This document shows, one piece after another, positions 16,032 through 21,882 of a stretch of 21,882 nucleotides of DNA. The stretch covers positions 1 to 21,882 of the forward strand of contig DKMD01000033.1 of assembly GCA_002470465.1 (NCBI GenBank), read 5' to 3'. The notes below the pieces were generated by a model, which saw only the letters and a program-made list of their open reading frames with translations, had not been told where the DNA came from and searched no databases. The number at the start of each line of letters is the position of its first letter. Positions within the stretch are counted from its first letter, which is position 1. Source of the DNA: Pluralibacter sp. UBA7423 (GTDB taxonomy: Bacteria > Pseudomonadota > Gammaproteobacteria > Enterobacterales > Enterobacteriaceae). The translations under genes were made by a program, and so were the position numbers.

Positions 16032-17921
16032 ATGTTTTATCAGGATCCTTTTGACGTCATCATCATTGGCGGGGGTCATGCAGGTACTGAGGCCGCGATG
16101 GCCGCAGCACGTATGGGTCAGCAGACCCTGCTGTTGACACACAATATCGACACGCTGGGGCAGATGAGCTGCAACCCGGCCATTGGCGGCATTGGGAAAG
16201 GACACCTGGTAAAAGAAGTGGATGCGCTCGGCGGGCTGATGGCGAAGGCGATCGACCAGGCGGGTATCCAGTTTAGAATACTAAACGGCAGCAAAGGCCC
16301 CGCCGTTCGTGCAACTCGTGCTCAGGCCGATCGCGTTCTGTACCGTCAGGCCGTACGTACTGCGCTGGAAAACCAGCCGAACCTGATGATCTTCCAGCAG
16401 GCTGTTGAAGATCTGATCGTCGAAAACGATCGCGTCGTCGGTGCTGTCACTCAGATGGGGCTGAAGTTCCACGCGAAGTCCGTTGTGCTGACCGTGGGGA
16501 CATTCCTTGACGGCAAAATTCACATTGGTCTGGACAACTACAGCGGTGGACGCGCTGGCGATCCGCCGTCAATACCGCTTTCTCGTCGTCTGCGTGAACT
16601 GCCGCTGCGCGTTGGTCGCCTTAAAACCGGAACGCCGCCGCGTATTGATGCCCGCACTATCGATTTTAGCGTTCTGGCTCAGCAGCATGGCGACAACCCA
16701 ATGCCGGTGTTCTCGTTCATGGGCAACGCGGATCAGCACCCGCGCCAGGTGCCGTGCTACATCACGCACACCAATGAAAGCACGCATGATGTAATCCGCA
16801 ATAACCTCGATCGCAGCCCAATGTACGCCGGCGTTATTGAAGGTATCGGGCCACGTTATTGCCCGTCGATTGAAGACAAAGTCATGCGCTTTGCCGACAA
16901 AAATCAGCATCAAATTTTCCTCGAGCCGGAAGGCCTGACCTCCAACGAAATTTACCCGAACGGGATCTCCACTAGCCTGCCGTTTGACGTGCAGATGCAG
17001 ATCGTCCGCTCGATGGAAGGGATGGAAAACGCGAAGATCGTTCGTCCGGGCTACGCCATTGAGTATGATTTCTTCGATCCGCGCGATCTGAAGCCTACGC
17101 TGGAAAGCAAATACATTCAGGGCCTGTTCTTTGCCGGGCAAATCAACGGCACCACCGGTTACGAAGAAGCCGCCGCACAGGGTCTGCTGGCGGGTCTTAA
17201 TGCTGCACGTTTCTCGGCCGAGAAAGAGGGCTGGGCGCCACGTCGCGATCAGGCCTATCTCGGTGTGCTGGTGGATGACCTCTGCACGTTGGGTACCAAA
17301 GAACCGTACCGCATGTTCACCTCCCGCGCGGAATACCGCCTGATGCTGCGTGAAGACAACGCCGATCTGCGTCTGACCGAACAGGGTCGTGAGCTGGGTC
17401 TGGTGGATGACGAACGCTGGGCGCGCTTCAACGAAAAGCTGGAAAGCATTGAACTTGAGCGCCAGCGCCTGAAGTCCACCTGGGTGACGCCAACCTCTGA
17501 AGCTGTTGCTGAAGTGAACGCTCAGCTGGATGCGCCGTTATCCCGTGAGGCCAGCGGTGAAGATCTGCTGCGTCGTCCGGGCGTGACCTACGAACAGCTG
17601 GTACAGCTCTCTCCATTTGCGCCAGGCCTTGCGGATCCGCAGGCGGCCGAGCAGGTGGAGATTCAGGTCAAATACGAAGGTTATATTGCCCGCCAGCAGG
17701 ACGAGATCGAGCGCCATCAGCGCAACGAAAATACAATCCTGCCAGCGACGCTGGATTACCGTCAGGTTTCTGGCTTGTCCAACGAGGTGATTGCCAAACT
17801 CAACGATCACAAACCGTCCTCTATCGGTCAGGCCTCGCGTATCTCCGGCGTGACCCCTGCGGCGATTTCGATTTTGCTGATCTGGCTGAAAAAACAGGGG
17901 ATGCTGCGCCGCAGCGCCTGA
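16032..17921 (+). CDS. mnmG: MnmG (GidA), tRNA uridine-34 modification enzyme
   Basis: A 629-residue FAD protein that with MnmE installs the carboxymethylaminomethyl (or aminomethyl) group on U34 of certain tRNAs. The dinucleotide-binding motif [19 protein letters not shown] is at about 11-29. Further family blocks are [66 protein letters not shown], and [16 protein letters not shown] ahead of the helical C-terminal domain that binds MnmE and tRNA. It has the same length as E. coli MnmG. GAGG lies 9 bases before the ATG. It is the first gene right of oriC, followed by rsmG after a spacer of about 100 bases with two hairpins. Confidence 0.97.
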   Translation: MFYQDPFDVIIIGGGHAGTEAAMAAARMGQQTLLLTHNIDTLGQMSCNPAIGGIGKGHLVKEVDALGGLMAKAIDQAGIQFRILNGSKGPAVRATRAQADRVLYRQAVRTALENQPNLMIFQQAVEDLIVENDRVVGAVTQMGLKFHAKSVVLTVGTFLDGKIHIGLDNYSGGRAGDPPSIPLSRRLRELPLRVGRLKTGTPPRIDARTIDFSVLAQQHGDNPMPVFSFMGNADQHPRQVPCYITHTNESTHDVIRNNLDRSPMYAGVIEGIGPRYCPSIEDKVMRFADKNQHQIFLEPEGLTSNEIYPNGISTSLPFDVQMQIVRSMEGMENAKIVRPGYAIEYDFFDPRDLKPTLESKYIQGLFFAGQINGTTGYEEAAAQGLLAGLNAARFSAEKEGWAPRRDQAYLGVLVDDLCTLGTKEPYRMFTSRAEYRLMLREDNADLRLTEQGRELGLVDDERWARFNEKLESIELERQRLKSTWVTPTSEAVAEVNAQLDAPLSREASGEDLLRRPGVTYEQLVQLSPFAPGLADPQAAEQVEIQVKYEGYIARQQDEIERHQRNENTILPATLDYRQVSGLSNEVIAKLNDHKPSSIGQASRISGVTPAAISILLIWLKKQGMLRRSA

Positions 17922-17933
17922 TTTTGAATATAT

Positions 17934-18001
17934 TGCCCGGCGGCGCGAGGCTTGCCGGGCCTGCACACCCGTAAGGCGGGTCAGCGAAGCGCCACCCGCC
18001 A
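17934..18001. repeat. Pair of inverted REP-like hairpins (BIME-like)
   Basis: Hairpin one: GCCCGGC (17935-17941) with GCCGGGC (17954-17960). Hairpin two: GGCGGGT (17975-17981) with ACCCGCC (17994-18000). The loops (GGCGCGAGGCTT and CAGCGAAGCGCC) have the asymmetric GCG-rich form of REP units, in opposite orientations, so together they look like a two-unit BIME. It sits between co-directional mnmG and rsmG and may set their relative mRNA levels. Confidence 0.75.
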
Positions 18002-18025
18002 AAAGAAGCTCAACAGGATCTCTCA

Positions 18026-18649
18026 GTGCTCAATAAACTCTCTCGTCTGCTCGCTGAAGCAGGTATTTCGTTGTCCGATCACCAGCAACAGCAGCTGGTG
18101 GCCTACGTCGAACTGCTCCACAAATGGAACAAAGCGTACAACCTGACCTCGGTACGCGACCCGAACGAGATGCTGGTGCGTCATATCCTCGACAGCATCA
18201 TCGTGGCGCCGCATTTGCAGGGGGAACGTTTTATTGATGTGGGGACAGGGCCTGGCTTGCCGGGTATTCCGCTGGCGATTGTCCTGCCTCAGGCGCATTT
18301 CACGCTGCTGGATAGCCTGGGCAAGCGCGTGCGCTTCCTGCGCCAGGTTCAGCATGAGCTGAAGCTTGAGAACGTCACTCCGGTGCAGAGTCGCGTCGAG
18401 GATTTCCCGGCAGAGCCGCCCTTTGACGGGGTGATCAGTCGGGCGTTCGCTTCCCTGACCGACATGGTGAACTGGTGTCACCATCTGCCGGCAGAGCATG
18501 GCCATTTTTATGCGTTAAAGGGTCTGCTGCCTGACGATGAAATTGCGCAGCTGCCCGCGCAGTTCGCAGTGGAAGATATCGTGAAACTTAACGTTCCTCA
18601 GCTGGATGGAGAACGGCATCTGGTTAAAATTAAGGCAACAAAAGTTTAA
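18026..18649 (+). CDS. rsmG: RsmG (GidB), 16S rRNA G527 methyltransferase
   Basis: A 207-residue SAM-dependent methyltransferase that makes m7G527 in 16S rRNA, loss of which gives low-level streptomycin resistance. The SAM site [17 protein letters not shown] is at about 68-84, with [15 protein letters not shown] just after and the late VISRAFASL. The start codon is GTG, with AGGA 8 bases upstream. It gives exactly the E. coli length and N-terminus (MLNKLS). The gene follows mnmG and its REP-like pair, and is followed by a terminator and a long gap before atpI. Confidence 0.96.
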   Translation: MLNKLSRLLAEAGISLSDHQQQQLVAYVELLHKWNKAYNLTSVRDPNEMLVRHILDSIIVAPHLQGERFIDVGTGPGLPGIPLAIVLPQAHFTLLDSLGKRVRFLRQVQHELKLENVTPVQSRVEDFPAEPPFDGVISRAFASLTDMVNWCHHLPAEHGHFYALKGLLPDDEIAQLPAQFAVEDIVKLNVPQLDGERHLVKIKATKV

Positions 18650-18706
18650 TCTTTATCAAAAAATGTGGATTTTACCCCCACCGTGAAGTGTTAAAACGGG
18701 GTGATG

Positions 18707-18756
18707 AAAGCAGTGATACGTTCAGTTACATTTAACGAGACGGTCACTGCTTTTTT
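18707..18756 (+). terminator. Terminator after rsmG
   Basis: AAAGCAGTGA (18707-18716) pairs with TCACTGCTTT (18744-18753), a 10-bp stem with a 27-base loop, followed by further T residues (six in a row from 18751). It lies about 60 bases after the rsmG stop and should separate mnmG-rsmG from the atp operon. Confidence 0.65.
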
Positions 18757-19147
18757 GCATTCTGTTCACATGGCTCTCTTTGCTTAACCATAAAAATAGT
18801 CAACATGGAAAATATCAGTCTGCTAAAAATCGGCAGGGTGAACAGTAAGTGGATGTTAAAAGTTTATTATGAATGTCAATGAATGGTTTTTAGGATGTAT
18901 TGGGCTATTTTAAAAAGAGTCCGATAAATTTGTTATTGAATTCAGAAAGATGAAATCCGGTAATTTTTTCTATGCTGGTTTTCCATAAGGGTGAAAATCT
19001 TTTTTTTGTGATCGAATGCACGCTTTTATGCGAGGTATTTCGCGTCGTTTGCACTTTTGTCTGATTGTTCACAGTTTCCTGAAAAGTTGAAAAACAGCGC
19101 GGTCGAAAAATATTTAAACATTTATTCACCTTTTCGCTACTTATTGT
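18757..19147. other. AT-rich intergenic region before the atp operon
   Basis: About 390 bases with no believable gene. It is clearly richer in A and T than its surroundings, with runs such as T8 near 19000 and several GAAAA/TTTTC tracts. It could hold extra atp promoters, curved DNA or a small RNA, but I could not define any of these. A gap of similar size exists here in E. coli, as remembered, so it is probably an old feature and not an insertion. Confidence 0.6.
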
Positions 19148-19175
19148 TTGAATTCACGGGGCGTCACCGTATAAT
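19148..19175 (+). promoter_or_regulatory. Main atp operon promoter
   Basis: TTGAAT (19148-19153) and a perfect TATAAT (19170-19175) with a 16-base spacer. It corresponds to the E. coli promoter ahead of atpI, including the GGGGCGTCACCG spacer as remembered. A second TTGACT near 19193 with TTATAC about 19 bases later might be an additional weak promoter. Confidence 0.8.
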
Positions 19176-19265
19176 TTGTCCGCTTTTTGATGCTTGACTC
19201 CGAGCCTCAAAGAACGTTTTATACGACACGCGACATACCTCGAAGGGAGCAGGAGTAAAAACGTG

Positions 19266-21264
<1,999 letters not shown>

Positions 21265-21278
21265 GGAGGGAGGGGCTG

Positions 21279-21812
21279 ATGTCTGAATTTGTAACGGTAG
21301 CTCGCCCCTACGCCAAAGCAGCTTTTGACTTTGCGGTCGAAAACCAGAGCGTGGACAGCTGGCAGAATATGCTGGCGTTTGCCGCCGAGGTGACCAAAAA
21401 CGACCAAATGGCAGAGTTACTTTCTGGCGCTCTGGCGCCGGAAACGCTCGCAGATGCGTTTATCGCTATCTGCGGTGAGCAGTTGGACACCAACGGCCAG
21501 AACCTGATTCGGGTGATGGCAGAAAACGGTCGTCTGAATGCGCTCCCGGATGTTCTCGAGCAGTTTGCGCATTTACGCGCCCTGAGTGAAGCGACCGCTG
21601 AAGTCGAAGTGACTTCTGCCTCCGCACTGAGTGACGAACAGCTCGCGAAAATCACTGCCGCGATGGAAAAACGTCTGTCACGCAAAGTTAAGCTGAATTG
21701 CAATATCGATAAGTCTGTAATGGCGGGCGTTATCATCCGTGCGGGTGATACGGTCATTGACGGTAGCGTACGCGGCCGTCTTGAACGCCTTGCAGACGTC
21801 TTGCAGTCTTAA
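21279..21812 (+). CDS. atpH: AtpH, ATP synthase subunit delta
   Basis: A 177-residue subunit that joins the top of F1 to the b stalk. The N-terminal helical domain starts [19 protein letters not shown], and the C-terminal family signature is [25 protein letters not shown]. Length equals E. coli AtpH. A very strong AAGGAGG lies shortly before the ATG, 14 bases after the atpF stop. Confidence 0.97.
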   Translation: MSEFVTVARPYAKAAFDFAVENQSVDSWQNMLAFAAEVTKNDQMAELLSGALAPETLADAFIAICGEQLDTNGQNLIRVMAENGRLNALPDVLEQFAHLRALSEATAEVEVTSASALSDEQLAKITAAMEKRLSRKVKLNCNIDKSVMAGVIIRAGDTVIDGSVRGRLERLADVLQS

Positions 21813-21824
21813 GGGGACTGGAGC

Positions 21825-21882
21825 ATGCAACTGAATTCCACCGAAATCAGCGAACTGATCAAGCAGCGCATTGCTCAGTTCA
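21825..21882 (+). CDS. atpA: AtpA, ATP synthase subunit alpha (5' end only)
   Basis: The first 19 codons, MQLNSTEISELIKQRIAQF, match the start of E. coli F1 subunit alpha. The gene runs off the right edge. GGGGACTGGAG ahead of the ATG provides a ribosome site, 12 bases after the atpH stop. Nothing of the nucleotide-binding part is in the window. Confidence 0.95.
   Translation, partial: MQLNSTEISELIKQRIAQF

Noticed and set aside
18905..19129. A 74-codon minus-strand frame in the rsmG-atpI gap
   Set aside because: It lies in AT-rich DNA, has no clear ribosome site and no recognisable domain, and ends in low-complexity residues. There is no ground to call it a gene.

Overview
The window is ordinary, highly conserved enterobacterial chromosome around the replication origin. 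Gene order, protein lengths and many protein sequences match the Escherichia coli rrn-yieP-hsrA-rbs-kup-ravA-viaA-asnA-asnC-mioC-oriC-mnmG-rsmG-atp segment, drawn in the reverse of the usual E. coli map direction. Divergence from the E. coli proteins as I remember them, the high-GC coding style and the REP-like palindromes suggest a relative such as Enterobacter, Leclercia or Lelliottia. The genus is inference; the family is nearly certain.

Layout. Positions 1-156 hold the control region of an rRNA operon that runs off the left edge: leader, P1 core promoter, UP element and a Fis site, all on the minus strand. The pair yieP-hsrA (GntR regulator and drug/metabolite exporter) reads right. It meets the leftward ribose operon rbsDACBKR (8225 to 2369) tail to tail. 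The rbs promoter region (8239-8332) carries two perfect palindromes of the RbsR type and a CRP-like site. A 250-base spacer with a terminator and two repeat-type hairpins separates rbsD from kup (leftward). The ravA-viaA operon (rightward, overlapping TAATG) abuts asnA (leftward) with no spacer. asnA is divergent from its regulator asnC, which is followed by mioC.

Positions 15667-15938 are oriC: five recognisable DnaA boxes (R4, R3, R2, R5M, R1), an IHF site, three AT-rich 13-mers, an AT cluster and twelve GATC sites. mnmG and rsmG follow, split by a pair of inverted REP-like hairpins. After a 616-base AT-rich gap comes the ATP synthase operon atpI-B-E-F-H, with the first 19 codons of atpA at the right edge.

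How it works together. The window combines replication start and its flanking transcription (mioC entering, mnmG leaving), ribose uptake and phosphorylation, potassium uptake, asparagine synthesis, tRNA and rRNA modification, and the F1Fo ATP synthase. I found no mobile element, CRISPR array, phage gene, toxin pair or unknown multi-gene system. The observations worth a second look are regulatory and architectural: a second rbs operator, variant oriC boxes, gene ends that overlap or touch without terminators, and repeat-type hairpins between genes.
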